Shown: piece after piece, positions 1 to 9,894 of the stretch | Layout of the letters: each line of letters begins with the position of its first letter | Numbering within the stretch: position 1 is the stretch's first letter | NCBI RefSeq assembly: GCF_029537235.1 | Contig: NZ_CP120638.1 | Coordinates: 2,435,501-2,499,500, forward strand | Direction of reading: 5' to 3' | DNA from: Rhizobium sp. 32-5/1 | GTDB taxonomy: Bacteria; Pseudomonadota; Alphaproteobacteria; Rhizobiales; Rhizobiaceae | DNA: 64,000 nucleotides | Program-made: the position numbers and the translations under genes | The notes under the pieces: model-generated | Told to the model about the DNA's origin: nothing | The model's input: the letters and a program-made list of their open reading frames with translations, nothing else | The model's database searches: none

Positions 1-1638
1 CCGGCCGTGGTCCATGAAGATCACCAGATCCGCTTCCCGCACGGTCGACAGGCGGTGCGCGATAATGAAAGTCGTGCGGTCCTTGCGCAGGTTGTCGATG
101 GCGACCTTCACGCGGTTCTCTGTCTCGACGTCTAGCGCGCTGGTGGCCTCGTCAAGCACCAGGATCGGTGCGTTCTTGAGGATCGCCCGGGCAATGGCGA
201 TACGCTGGCGCTCGCCGCCGGACAAGCGGTTGCCGCGCTCGCCGACCGGTGTGTCATACCCGTTCTGACGCGTCTCGATGAAGTCGTTGGCCGCCGCGGC
301 CTGGGCTGCTTCGACGACGTCGTCGATCGAGGCATTCTCGCGGCCAAGGCGGATATTGTCGCAGATCGAGCGGTTAAGCAGGCCGGCATCCTGGAAGACC
401 GTGGCGATCGAGCGGCGTAGCGATTTACGCGTCACCTTCGAGATATCGACACCATCGACAAGGATCTTGCCGGACATCGGCTCATGCACGCGCTGCAGAA
501 GGTTGACCAGTGTCGTCTTGCCGGCGCCGGTCGGGCCAACGATGGCGATCGTCTGACCAGCCTTCGCTGTAAACGAGACATTGCGCATGCCTGGTGCACC
601 ATTGGCAAAGTCGAAGGACACATCACGGAATTCGACTTCGCCGTGCACGTCGCCGAGATCGCCGGCATCGGCGGGCTCTTCGCGTTCACGAACAGAGTCC
701 TCGAGAACGAAGAAGTCTTCCAGCTTGGCACGGGCTTCGAAAATCTGCGTGACGAAGGCCTTCATCTGGTCGAGGCGACCGATGAGAAGACCGGCAAAGC
801 CGATGAACGCGATGACGTCGCCGATGCGCAGTTCGCCCTTCTGGACGAGGACCGTACCGATGACGAGAATGGCCATCATCGAAATTGTCGAGGCCATGCG
901 GTTCAGCGCGCTGGCCAGCGCCCACCAGTCGAGAACCGGGAGCTGGGCGGAGATCAGTTTCTGCGTGAAATTCTTCAGTTCGCGCGTTTCGGCTTCGATA
1001 CGGTTGTAGCTATGCACCACCGAAACGTTGCTGATCGAGTCCGACACATGCGAAAACACGGTGTGGTAATGACCTTCGACCGAGGCCTGGCCTTCCTTGG
1101 TGCGGGTCATGACGACCTTGCCGATGACGACATAGAGAATGCCGAGCACGACGAGAACCAGCGACAGGCGAACGTCCATGGCAAAGGCGGTCGGGATCAG
1201 CAAAGTCAGGGCAACCGCAGTCGCCAGATGCTGACGCATGAATTCAAGCCAGAGGCCGAACAGCGTTTCGCAGGCGCGAAGCAGTGTATGAAGCGCATTC
1301 GACGTGCCACGTTGGGTGTGCCAGGACAACGGCATGGAGATGATGCGGCCAAAGGCCTCTGTGATCAGGGTCGAGCGGCGGGTATGCGCCAGACGGTCGG
1401 CTTCACGGGCGACCAACACAAAGGCGATCGTGTTGAAGACGCCGAGGCCAGCCCACATCAGGAGCATCGGGGTGACGGTTTCCTTGGATGAAATAGCATC
1501 GATGATCCGTCCGAAAAGGATCGGCTCGGCGATGGTGATTACCGCCAGAACGACGTTTGCCATGACAATCGCCGAAACCCGGAGCTTGTGAATGGCGAGA
1601 TACTGAAGGGCTCTTGTGTAAACTTGGAACAATGACAC
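1..1638 (-). CDS. ndvA: Cyclic beta-1,2-glucan ABC exporter NdvA/ChvA, C-terminus cut by window edge
   Basis: Inner-membrane half-transporter, permease fused to ATPase, that exports cyclic beta-1,2-glucan to the periplasm; this is needed for hypo-osmotic adaptation and host infection in rhizobia and agrobacteria. 546 codons are visible, against about 590 in the family, so roughly the last 40 residues lie outside the window. The start is GTG at 1638, giving MSLFQVYTRALQYLAIHK, preceded by an AGAGGG ribosome site. The N-terminal half carries the six-helix transmembrane domain. The ATPase half shows Walker A GPTGAGKTT (about 516-545), signature LSGGERQR (about 200-230), Walker B ILVLDEATSALD (about 150-190) and the H-loop AHRLS near the window start. 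Near-verbatim agreement with NdvA as I remember it, plus adjacency to expR and pyc, makes the call firm. No frameshift is visible. Confidence 0.95.
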   Translation of the reverse strand, partial: MSLFQVYTRALQYLAIHKLRVSAIVMANVVLAVITIAEPILFGRIIDAISSKETVTPMLLMWAGLGVFNTIAFVLVAREADRLAHTRRSTLITEAFGRIISMPLSWHTQRGTSNALHTLLRACETLFGLWLEFMRQHLATAVALTLLIPTAFAMDVRLSLVLVVLGILYVVIGKVVMTRTKEGQASVEGHYHTVFSHVSDSISNVSVVHSYNRIEAETRELKNFTQKLISAQLPVLDWWALASALNRMASTISMMAILVIGTVLVQKGELRIGDVIAFIGFAGLLIGRLDQMKAFVTQIFEARAKLEDFFVLEDSVREREEPADAGDLGDVHGEVEFRDVSFDFANGAPGMRNVSFTAKAGQTIAIVGPTGAGKTTLVNLLQRVHEPMSGKILVDGVDISKVTRKSLRRSIATVFQDAGLLNRSICDNIRLGRENASIDDVVEAAQAAAANDFIETRQNGYDTPVGERGNRLSGGERQRIAIARAILKNAPILVLDEATSALDVETENRVKVAIDNLRKDRTTFIIAHRLSTVREADLVIFMDHGR

Positions 1639-2095
1639 TGTCTTATCCCTCTTGGGCATCTGAGTTTGCGTTGCCTTGGGCTGCAACGCGGGATTTTTAA
1701 TGGCGGCAAAAGTATCTGAGAGCGACTAAAGGTCCGGAATCAGTCTAAGTTTTTTGTTTTCCTTGGTCTGTCGTCGACGGTCTCTAAATGCGCTCAAATT
1801 TCTTCCTGCCGTAGCCAGGTTGGCTTGAAACATGCAACAACGACTGTTGGTGCGTCGAAAGATGCTGGCTGCCGGCTCGTTCCGCTTCGTGACAAATCTG
1901 TCGTCACGGCTTGGCGGAATTATCCATAGTCTGCTATTTTTCTGGCATCGCGGTTTTTCGCTGCGATGATCATGCGATCCTGTACTTCATCTCGGATTAT
2001 CGCTGGTGCAACATGAATGGCCCCTGAACGGACCGTTTATGTTGCGGCGCACAGTGATCCAGGGCGTGCGGAATCAGACCGGGGAAGGGGACTTC
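1639..2095. other. ndvA-expR divergent intergenic region
   Basis: About 457 bases without a convincing gene, holding the divergent promoters of ndvA (minus) and expR (plus). It contains two short inverted repeats, at 1888-1908 and 1946-1968, and no longer ORF with a ribosome site. An in-frame upstream ATG at 2006 exists for expR, but family alignment and the ribosome site favour the GTG at 2096. Confidence 0.6.
1888..1908. promoter_or_regulatory. Inverted repeat upstream of expR, possible regulator site
   Basis: CGTGAC (1888-1893) and GTCACG (1903-1908) form a perfect 6-bp inverted repeat separated by 9 bases. The size and symmetry suit a dimeric regulator in the shared ndvA/expR promoter region. 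I do not recognise it as a known ExpR or lux-box consensus, so the binding protein is unknown. Confidence 0.35.
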
Positions 2096-2836
2096 GTGAA
2101 TATTTCATTGCTGGTGCAGTTCATGGCACTGATGGACGAAATGAAAACCCGCAACGAGATCGTTGCGGAGTTTGAACGGGTACTTGACCGCTATGGCTTC
2201 GATTTCTACGGGATCGTACGTCAGCCCAAGCCCAATGAAGATCCGCTGAGCCTGCTTTTGGCCGGGCGCTGGCCGGAAGGCTGGCCTGAAATTTACATCA
2301 GCAAGAAATATGTGATCATCGATCCGACGATCCGCTACCTCGGCCACGCGCAGCGTGGCTTCCGCTGGCGCGATACGTTGGTTGCCTTCCGTTCCGACCC
2401 GCACCGAAAGCGCATGGAGCGCATGATGGTCGAGGCAAGAGGCCACAAGCTGCATGACGGCTATATTTTCCCTGTCCATGGCAGGCGGGGGCTGATGGGC
2501 AATCTGACGATCGGCGGACGCGTAGTTGATCTGAGTTCCGTCGAAATGGCCTTGTTCGACAGTATCGCCAAGAAGATCTTCTGGAAGCTGCTCGAACTGA
2601 CCGACCCGGCTATCCTAGCTGAATTGGTATCGAGCGTCGATGTGCAGATGACGCGGCGTGAAATGGAAGCGCTCAACTATCTGGCCGACGGGATGACCTC
2701 TCACGAAATAAGCCGAATTCTCGACATTTCCAACCACACGGTCGATTGGTACATGAACGGCATCCAGGAAAAGCTCAAAGCCAAGAACCGTCATCATGTC
2801 GTGGCGCTGGCCTTTCGATTGGGGCTGATTTCCTGA
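2096..2836 (+). CDS. expR: LuxR-family quorum-sensing regulator, ExpR type
   Basis: Cytoplasmic transcription factor of 246 aa. ExpR in Sinorhizobium responds to long-chain acyl-homoserine lactones and controls exopolysaccharide and motility genes. The start is GTG at 2096 (VNISLLVQFM), directly behind GGGGAAGGGG and matching the family N-terminus; an in-frame ATG at 2006 would add 30 unconserved residues. The autoinducer-binding domain spans about residues 1-165 and includes the W/Y/D pattern around WPEGWPEIYISKKY. The C-terminal helix-turn-helix, about residues 180-246, has LTRREMEALNYLADGMTS-like and SNHTVDWYMNGIQEKL segments. There is no luxI-type synthase nearby, so it is a solo LuxR locally. 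Position between ndvA and pyc matches my recollection of S. meliloti expR. Confidence 0.88.
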   Translation: MNISLLVQFMALMDEMKTRNEIVAEFERVLDRYGFDFYGIVRQPKPNEDPLSLLLAGRWPEGWPEIYISKKYVIIDPTIRYLGHAQRGFRWRDTLVAFRSDPHRKRMERMMVEARGHKLHDGYIFPVHGRRGLMGNLTIGGRVVDLSSVEMALFDSIAKKIFWKLLELTDPAILAELVSSVDVQMTRREMEALNYLADGMTSHEISRILDISNHTVDWYMNGIQEKLKAKNRHHVVALAFRLGLIS

Positions 2837-2950
2837 GCCGACAAATCTTTGCGCGAGGCTCAACTCTCAAATTGAACTTCCGTCAATGAGGCGCTAATAC
2901 TTCATATCGCGGTGCAGCATTTCCGTGTTTCAAGTCTTGAGGAGTCCGAC

Positions 2951-5900
2951 TTGCCCATTTCGAAAATCCTTGTCGCCAACCGGTCCGAAATTGCCATCCG
3001 CGTTTTTCGCGCTGCAAACGAACTGGGCATAAAAACGGTTGCGATCTGGGCTGAGGAGGACAAGCTGGCGCTCCATCGCTTCAAGGCGGACGAGAGTTAT
3101 CAGGTCGGGCGCGGCCCGCATCTTTCGCGCGATCTGGGGCCGATCGAGAGCTATCTTTCGATCGAGGAGGTAATCCGGGTCGCCAAGCTGTCCGGCGCCG
3201 ATGCTATTCATCCGGGTTACGGTCTTTTGTCGGAAAGCCCCGAATTCGTCGATGCTTGCAAGGCGGCCGGTATCACCTTCATCGGCCCGACCGGCGATAC
3301 GATGCGAAGACTTGGCAACAAGGTGGCTGCGCGCAATCTAGCCATCGAGATCGGTGTTCCGGTCGTGCCTGCAACCGAGCCGCTTCCCGACGACATGACG
3401 GTGGTCGCCAAGATGGCTGAGGAGATCGGCTACCCCATCATGCTCAAGGCTTCGTGGGGCGGAGGGGGCGCGGCATGCGCGCCATTCGCGATCCGAAGGA
3501 TCTGTCACGCGAGGTGACGGAAGCCAAGCGTGAAGCGATGGCCGCCTTCGGCAAGGACGAGGTCTATTTGGAAAAGCTGGTGGAGCGCGCCCGCCATGTC
3601 GAAAGCCAGGTTCTGGGCGATACGCACGGCAATGTCGTGCATCTGTTCGAGCGCGATTGTTCGGTGCAGCGCCGCAACCAGAAGGTTGTAGAGCGTGCTC
3701 CGGCTCCCTATCTTAGCGAAGAGCAGCGCCAGGAACTGGCCAGCTATTCGACGCGTATCGCCAAGGCGACCAACTATATCGGCGCCGGCACGGTCGAATA
3801 TCTTATGGATATGGACACCGGCAAATTTTACTTCATCGAAGTCAATCCGCGCATCCAGGTCGAGCATACCGTCACCGAAGTCGTCACCGGCATCGATATC
3901 GTCAAGGCGCAGATCCATATCCTCGACGGCTTTGCCATCGGCACGCCGGAATCCGGTGTGCCGAAACAGGAAGATATTCGGCTCAACGGTCACGCGCTGC
4001 AGTGCCGCATCACCACGGAAGATCCGGAGCAGAACTTCATTCCCGATTACGGCCGCATCACCGCCTATCGCGGCGCCACCGGTTTCGGCATCCGTCTTGA
4101 TGGCGGCACGGCCTATTCCGGCGCGGTCATCACCCGCTTCTATGATCCACTCCTGGAAAAGGTGACCGCCTGGTCGCCGAGTCCGCAGGAGACGATCGCG
4201 CGCATGCACCGGGCGCTGCGCGAGTTCCGCATTCGCGGCGTGGCCACCAACCTGACCTTCCTTGAGGCGATCATCACGCACGAGAAGTTCAGGGACAACA
4301 CCTACACGACGCGCTTCATCGACACGACGCCGGAGCTGTTCCAGCAGGTCAAGCGCCAGGACCGTGCCACCAAGCTGCTCACCTATCTCGCCGACGTGAC
4401 CGTCAACGGCCATCCGGAAGCCAAGGGTCGGCCGAAGCCGTCGAAGGAAATCGCGGAGCCGGTTGTGCCGTTCACGCCCGGCGACATCAAGCCCGGCACC
4501 AAGCAGAAGCTCGATGAGCTCGGCCCGAAGAAATTCGGCGAATGGGTGCGGGCGCAGAACCGCATCCTGATCACGGATACGACGATGCGCGACGGCCACC
4601 AGTCGCTTCTGGCGACGCGCATGCGGACCTATGACATCGCCCGCATTGCCGGCACCTATGCCCGCGCCCTGCCGAACCTGTTCTCGCTCGAATGCTGGGG
4701 CGGCGCGACCTTCGACGTCTCCATGCGCTTCCTCACGGAAGATCCCTGGGAGCGTCTCGCCAAAATCCGCGAGGATGCGCCAAATCTTCTGCTGCAGATG
4801 CTGCTGCGTGGCGCCAACGGCGTCGGCTACAAGAACTATCCCGACAATGTCGTGAAATACTTCGTCCGCCAGGCGGCCAAGGGCGGCATCGATGTCTTCC
4901 GCGTGTTCGATTGCCTCAACTGGGTCGAGAACATGCGCGTCTCGATGGATGCCGTGGCCGAGGAGAACAAGATCTGCGAAGCGGCGATCTGCTATACCGG
5001 CGATATCCTCAATTCGGCCCGTCCGAAATACGACCTGAAATACTACACCGACCTTGCCGCCGAACTTGACAAGGCCGGCGCTCACATCATTGCCGTCAAG
5101 GACATGGCGGGGCTGTTGAAGCCGGCTGCCGCCCGCGTGCTGTTCAAGGCGCTGCGCGAGGCAACCGACCTGCCGATCCATTTCCACACGCACGATACCT
5201 CGGGTATTGCCGCGGCCACCGTGCTTGCGGCCGTCGAATCCGGCGCCGACATTGTCGACGCGGCGATGGATCTCGCTGTCGGGCAATACTTCGCAACCCT
5301 GCCTCGGCTCGATCGTCGAGGCCCTGCGGGGCACCGAGCGCGATCCGGATCTCGACCCGGAGTGGATCCGCCGCATCTCCTTCTACTGGGAAGCCGTGCG
5401 CCACCAGTATGCCGCCTTCGAAAGCGACCTCAAGGGTCCGGCATCCGAAGTCTACCTGCATGAGATGCCCGGCGGCCAGTTCACCAACCTCAAGGAACAG
5501 GCCCGTTCGCTCGGGCTGGAAACCCGCTGGCATCAGGTCGCCCAGACCTATGCCGACGCCAACCAGATGTTCGGCGACATCGTTAAGGTGACGCCGTCCT
5601 CCAAGGTCGTCGGCGACATGGCGCTGATGATGGTTTCCCAGGATTTGACCGTGGCCGACGTCGAAAACCCGGCCAAGGACATCGCTTTCCCGGAATCGGT
5701 CGTCTCGATGCTCAAGGGTGATCTCGGCCAGCCTCCGGGCGGATGGCCGGAAGGGCTGCAGAAGAAGGCGCTGAAGGGGAGAAACCCTATACGGTTCGCC
5801 CCGGTTCGCTTCTGAAGGCGGCCGATCTCGATGCCGAGCGCAAGGATATCGAAACGAAAATCGAGCGCGAGGTCAGCGATTTCGAATTCGCCTCCTATCT

Positions 5901-6408
5901 GATGTATCCGAAGGTCTTCACCGACTATGCGCTGGCGGCCGATACCTATGGTCCGGTGTCCGTCCTGCCGACACCGGCCTATTTCTACGGCCTTGCTTCC
6001 GGCGAGGAACTGTTTGCCGATATCGAGAAGGGCAAGACGCTGGTCGTGCTCAACCAGGCGCAGGCGGAAGTCGATGAAAAGGGCATGGTCAAGGTCTTCT
6101 TCGAAATCAACGGCCAGCCGCGTCCGATCAAGGTCCCGGACCGCAACCGTGGCGCCTCCAGCGCGATCCGCCGCAAGGCAGAGGCCGGCAACGCCGCTCA
6201 TCTCGGCGCCCCGATGCCGGGCGTCATCTCGACCGTGGCCGTCACGGCCGGCCAGTCGGTCAAATCGGGCGATGTGCTCCTGTCGATCGAGGCGATGAAG
6301 ATGGAAACGGCGCTGCATGCGGAAAAGGATGGCACCATCGCCGAGGTCCTGGTCAAAACCGGCGACCAGATCGATGCCAAGGATCTGCTGATCGTCTACG
6401 GGGCCTGA
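2951..6408 (+). CDS. pyc: Pyruvate carboxylase (three apparent frameshifts)
   Basis: Biotin-dependent anaplerotic enzyme converting pyruvate, bicarbonate and ATP to oxaloacetate. The start is TTG at 2951 (LPISKILVANRSEIAIRV), 8 bases after GAGGAG. Domains in order: biotin carboxylase (ATP grasp, ASWGGGGRGM loop, EVNPRIQVEHTVTE), carboxyltransferase (LITDTTMRDGHQSLLATRM, zinc ligands in HFHTHDTSG), and C-terminal biotinyl domain with the biotin lysine in EAMKMETA at about 6290-6310. The frame breaks at G5 3464-3468 (one base lost), at 5268-5274 (one base gained) and at G4 5776-5779 (one base lost). Corrected, it encodes about 1152 aa, the normal length, with every domain intact, so the breaks are probably sequencing errors rather than decay. 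A perfect hairpin follows the stop. Confidence 0.93.
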
Positions 6409-6426
6409 ACAGAGCCTTATATTACT

Positions 6427-6454
6427 GAAAATGGCCGGGTTTCCGGCCATTTTC
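6427..6454. terminator. Bidirectional terminator between pyc and the ABC transporter operon
   Basis: Perfect 12-bp stem GAAAATGGCCGG / CCGGCCATTTTC with a GTTT loop, lying between the convergent ends of pyc (6408) and the ABC ATPase gene (6459). The arms end in T-rich or A-rich runs on both sides, so it can terminate transcription from either direction. Confidence 0.85.
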
Positions 6455-6458
6455 ATGT

Positions 6459-7219
6459 TCAAATATCGTAGCTGTTCCCTGCACTGAGGGACGAAATGAA
6501 CTTCTTCGTCCGCTCGCGCTCCGGCGTCTGGAAAATATTCCGGGGTGCGCCGCTTTCGACGATCAGGCCGCCGTCGAGAAACAGCACCTGATCGGCGACT
6601 TTTGAAGCCAGCCGCAAATCATGTGTCGCCATGATCATCGTCGTGCCTTCGCCCGCCAGCCGGTTCAGCACTTCGACGACCTCTTCCGCAAGTTCGGGAT
6701 CGAGCGCCGAGGTTGGCTCGTCGCAGAGCAAAACCCGCGGCGAGGGGCAAGGGCCCGGGCAATCGCGACGCGCTGTTGCTGGCCACCGGAGAGCGTTGCC
6801 GGCCAGGCGTCCGCCTTGTGCGCCATGCCGACTTTCTCCAGAAGCTCCAGGGCGCGTGCCTTTGCCTTTCCCTTCGGCCATTTCAGGACCGTGACAAGCC
6901 CCTCCATCACGTTCTCGATCGCCGTCTGGTGCGGAAACAGCTGGAAATTCTGGAAGACCATGCCGGTCTGGCGGCGCAGGCGCTGGATTTCGGCCCAGCC
7001 GGTCTTTTTGTCTGGTGCGAATGTGATCTTTTCCTCGCCCAGCCGGATGGTGCCTGATGTCGGCGTCTCCAGCAGGTTGATGCAGCGCAGGAGCGTGCTC
7101 TTGCCGCCGCCGGAGGGGCCGACGAGAGCGGTGACCGTTCGTTCCGCGATCGTGACACTGATGTCCTTGAGCACGATATTGTCGCCGAAGCGCTTTTCGA
7201 TATGGGTCAGCTCTATCAT
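6459..7219 (-). CDS. Polar amino-acid ABC transporter ATPase (one apparent frameshift)
   Basis: Cytoplasmic ATPase of a PAAT-family importer, about 253 aa when corrected. It starts at ATG 7219 (MIELTHIEKRFGDN), overlapping the permease stop by ATGA, so the two are translationally coupled. Walker A GPSGGGKST, Q-loop MVFQNFQLFPHQ, signature LSGGQQQRVAIARAL and Walker B VLLCDEPTSALDPE are visible. The frame is lost at G4 6744-6747 between the signature and Walker B; adding one base restores the family sequence to the stop. This points to a homopolymer miscall. It is the last gene of the binding protein-permease-ATPase operon. Confidence 0.88.
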
Positions 7220-7896
7220 GTGCGCGCCTCCAGGAAGCCGCCATAGCGGGCAAAACGGCGCTCCAGCCGCACTTGCAGTGCAGACAGAACAGAGGAAAGT
7301 GCCAGATAGATCAGCGCCGCCTCGATATAGAGGATCAGGGGTTCATAGGTTGTCGCCACGATCCGCTGGGCTGCCTGAAAAAGCTCCGGCACTGTGATGG
7401 CAGCGGCGAGCGAGGTGTCCTTGACCAGCGATATGAAGGTATTGGACAATGGCGGAACCGCAACACGCGCCGCTTGCGGCAGCACGGTACGGCGCATCGC
7501 CTGACCCCAACTCATGCCGATCGAATAGGCCGCCTCCCACTGGCCACGCGGCACCGAGGAAATGACGGCACGGATGATTTCGGAGGTATAGGCGCCGATA
7601 TTCAGCGTGAAGCCGATCAGCGCGGCCGGGAAGGCATCGAGCAGGATGCCGAGGCTCGGCAGGCCGTAGAAAATGACGAAGAGCTGGACGAGCAGCGGCG
7701 TGCCGCGGATCACCCAGACATAGAAGCGCACCAGTGCGACCAGCGGCTTCGGCCCGAACAACCGCGTGATCGCGACCAGGAGCCCGAGCGCGAGGCCGAG
7801 CGTGAAAGACAACAGCGTCAGCGGGATCGTGAAGACGAGCCCTGCCCAGAGCAGGGGCTGGAGCGAATCCAGCATGAGTTGCAGCCATGGGGGCAC
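7216..7896 (-). CDS. Polar amino-acid ABC transporter permease
   Basis: Inner-membrane permease of 226 aa from the chosen GTG at 7896 (VPPWLQLMLDSLQ), which has AAAGG 7 bases upstream; an in-frame TTG at 7950 would add 18 residues. It is a HisM/GlnP-type protein with about five transmembrane helices. The ATPase-contacting EAA loop is visible as the segment around WEAAYSIGMSWGQAMRRTVLPQA. It overlaps the ATPase start by four bases and lies downstream of the binding-protein gene on the same strand. Confidence 0.87.
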   Translation of the reverse strand: MPPWLQLMLDSLQPLLWAGLVFTIPLTLLSFTLGLALGLLVAITRLFGPKPLVALVRFYVWVIRGTPLLVQLFVIFYGLPSLGILLDAFPAALIGFTLNIGAYTSEIIRAVISSVPRGQWEAAYSIGMSWGQAMRRTVLPQAARVAVPPLSNTFISLVKDTSLAAAITVPELFQAAQRIVATTYEPLILYIEAALIYLALSSVLSALQVRLERRFARYGGFLEART

Positions 7897-8008
7897 GGGA
7901 GGGCCTTTCGAAACGGGAATGATCCGCCCCGGGTAGCCGGAACGGATCAATTCTTATAGGGCAGTCGCGGGAGCCGTGAAACTGGTTCGGCTTGGTCGGG
8001 GCGTTGCT

Positions 8009-8785
8009 TTACTTCGAAACGTCAGCGCCGAAATATTTCTGCGAGATCGTATCGTAGGTGCCGTCGGCCTTGATCTCCGCCAGCGCCTTGTTGATGGCCT
8101 CGAGCAGTTCCGGTTCTTCCTTGCGGATGATGATGCCGGAATAATCGGCGTTAGGCTGTTCGGCGGCGATCTTTACCGGCGCGTCGGGCTTGTGCTTCTT
8201 GAAATCGAGGAAGGACAGGCTGTCATTGATGGTGGCATCGGCACGCCCGGTCAGCACCAGCTGGATCGACTGGTCGAAGCCGTCTGTTCCGATAAGCTCG
8301 GCACCCGCATCGGTAGCGATCTTGCCGAAATTGCTCGACAGCGACTGGGCCGCCTTCTTGTCCTTCAGGTCCGGAAAATCCTTTATTTCGCTGTTGTCCG
8401 CCTTGACGATCAGCACGGCCTTGGAGGCGATATAGGGCTCGGAGAAGTCATACTTCTTCTTGCGCTCCTCGGTGATGCCGACCTGATTGATCACGGCATC
8501 GTATCTGTTGGCGTCTAGGCCGGCGATCAACCCGTCCCACTTGCCCTCGAGGAATTCGGCTTTCACGCCGAGACGCTTGGCCACTTCCTGACCGATCTCG
8601 ACGTCGAAGCCGACCAGGGCGCCGCTTTCGTCGTGATAGGTGAAGGGGGCATAGGTGCCTTCCGTGCCGATCTTCAGAACGCCGGCCGATTTGACGGCCT
8701 CGAGGTTTTCACCGGCAAAAGCGCTGCCTGCGGAGACAATCTGCGCGAATGCTGCGGCGGCGAGAAGTGTGTGAACCCATTTCAT
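8009..8785 (-). CDS. Periplasmic amino-acid-binding protein, cystine-like (TcyJ/FliY family)
   Basis: 258 aa with a clear Sec signal peptide (MKWVHTLLAAAAF, cleavage near AFA-GE), family 3 solute-binding protein. The start at 8785 gives a canonical signal peptide; ATG 8797 would add four residues. The segment KWDGLIAGLDANRYDAVINQ followed by ITEERKKKYDFSEPY closely resembles the E. coli cystine-binding protein, so L-cystine or a related amino acid is the likely ligand; this is inferred from similarity only. It is the first gene of the three-gene import operon running down to 6459. No regulator is adjacent on this strand. Confidence 0.85.
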   Translation of the reverse strand: MKWVHTLLAAAAFAQIVSAGSAFAGENLEAVKSAGVLKIGTEGTYAPFTYHDESGALVGFDVEIGQEVAKRLGVKAEFLEGKWDGLIAGLDANRYDAVINQVGITEERKKKYDFSEPYIASKAVLIVKADNSEIKDFPDLKDKKAAQSLSSNFGKIATDAGAELIGTDGFDQSIQLVLTGRADATINDSLSFLDFKKHKPDAPVKIAAEQPNADYSGIIIRKEEPELLEAINKALAEIKADGTYDTISQKYFGADVSK

Positions 8786-9111
8786 CGTGTTTTCCATTTT
8801 TCCGGTTGCGGCTTGGCCGCCAGGAGGCTTTCGGGGTCCGGCTCGGCTGCCGGAGTGCTTTAACAATCGCATGGGGTATGCGGCATGGCTGCGCATAAAA
8901 CTTCAGTTGTGCGGTGCAGCAGCGAAAGGTTTTCCTAAAATCTTCGGCCAGACCGTAAACTTTGGCCCCTGTCGATCAAAATCAAGGCGCTTGCCGAAAT
9001 TAATGGCGGCGCGGGGAAAGTTTCAGTGCGCCCCGGTATTGAATATCGGCTGAAATAGGGTATGCGTGTTTATACCGATTTAAGCTCATTTGTGCACGAT
9101 TCGAGTCGACC
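8786..9111. other. Divergent intergenic region: amino-acid transporter / DeoR regulator
   Basis: About 326 bases between the minus-strand transporter operon and the plus-strand DeoR gene. It must hold both promoters. I see no ORF with a ribosome site, no strong hairpin, and no operator I can name. Confidence 0.5.
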
Positions 9112-9894
9112 ATGCGGGCAGACCTGCTTTTGCGCGAACGACATGCCCTGATCCAGGATCGCCTTCGGCAATCAGGCCGCGTGCTTTCGGCAGAGCTTGC
9201 CCAGGAGTTGCGGGTGTCCGAGGATACGATCCGCCGCGATCTACGCGACATGGCATCCGCCGGTCTTTGCGAGCGGGTCTATGGCGGCGCACTCTCGCTT
9301 CCGACCGCGAGCACGTCCCTTGCCGAGCGCGTCACGGTCGCTCCGAAGCGCAAGGATATGCTGGCGAGAGCGGCCGTCGGTTTCCTCAAGGCCGGCATGA
9401 CCGTGTTCATCGATGCCGGTTCGACCAATCTGGCGATCGCGCGAGCAATCCCTGCCGATCTGGAATTGACCGTCGCTACCAATACGCCCCTGATCGCCGC
9501 AGCTGTTATGGACAAGCCGGGGGTGACCCTGCTTCTCATCGGCGGCAAGATCGACCGGCAGGTCGGGGCGGCGATCGGTGCCAAGGCACAGCAGGATGTG
9601 TCCGTGCTGCGGCCCGATCTTTGTGTGCTCGGCGCCTGCGGCATCGATGTCAACGCCGGTCTGACGGCCTTCGGTTTCGAGGATGCCGAATTCAAGCGTT
9701 TCGTTGCAGGCCGCAGCACCTCTGTTCTGGCAGCCGTCACCAACGAGAAACTCGGCCTGCTCGGCTCCCATGCCGTCATCCCGATTGGTGAATGCGCAAC
9801 GCTGGTGCTGGAGCACGACGCGCCCGCCGATACCGACAAAGCCTATGTGCAACGCGGCATTCATGTTGTCCGGTCTGAAAAGGGGATCGAATGA
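9112..9894 (+). CDS. DeoR-family transcriptional regulator
   Basis: 260-aa sugar-type repressor. The N-terminal winged helix-turn-helix (about residues 8-62) shows the DeoR pattern ERHALIQDRLRQSGRVLSAE then SEDTIRRDLRDMASAG. The C-terminal phosphosugar-sensor domain (DeoRC, about residues 75-245) includes VFIDAGSTNLAIAR and the GACGIDVNAGLTAFGFEDAE region. It overlaps the next gene by ATGA and is followed by an MFS transporter, so it probably regulates this three-gene unit in response to a sugar phosphate. The ligand cannot be read from the sequence. Confidence 0.85.
   Translation: MRADLLLRERHALIQDRLRQSGRVLSAELAQELRVSEDTIRRDLRDMASAGLCERVYGGALSLPTASTSLAERVTVAPKRKDMLARAAVGFLKAGMTVFIDAGSTNLAIARAIPADLELTVATNTPLIAAAVMDKPGVTLLLIGGKIDRQVGAAIGAKAQQDVSVLRPDLCVLGACGIDVNAGLTAFGFEDAEFKRFVAGRSTSVLAAVTNEKLGLLGSHAVIPIGECATLVLEHDAPADTDKAYVQRGIHVVRSEKGIE

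Noticed and set aside
484-1491. 335-codon plus-strand open frame across ndvA
   Set aside because: It is antisense to the conserved NdvA frame, matches no family, and has no ribosome site.
3505-5376. 623-codon minus-strand open frame across pyc
   Set aside because: It is the antisense shadow of a high-GC gene; the plus strand encodes clear pyruvate carboxylase domains in the same place.
2951-6408. pyc as a set of real pseudogene fragments or a split enzyme
   Set aside because: All catalytic segments are present and conserved across the breaks, the corrected length is normal, and the same type of indel affects many other genes in the window.
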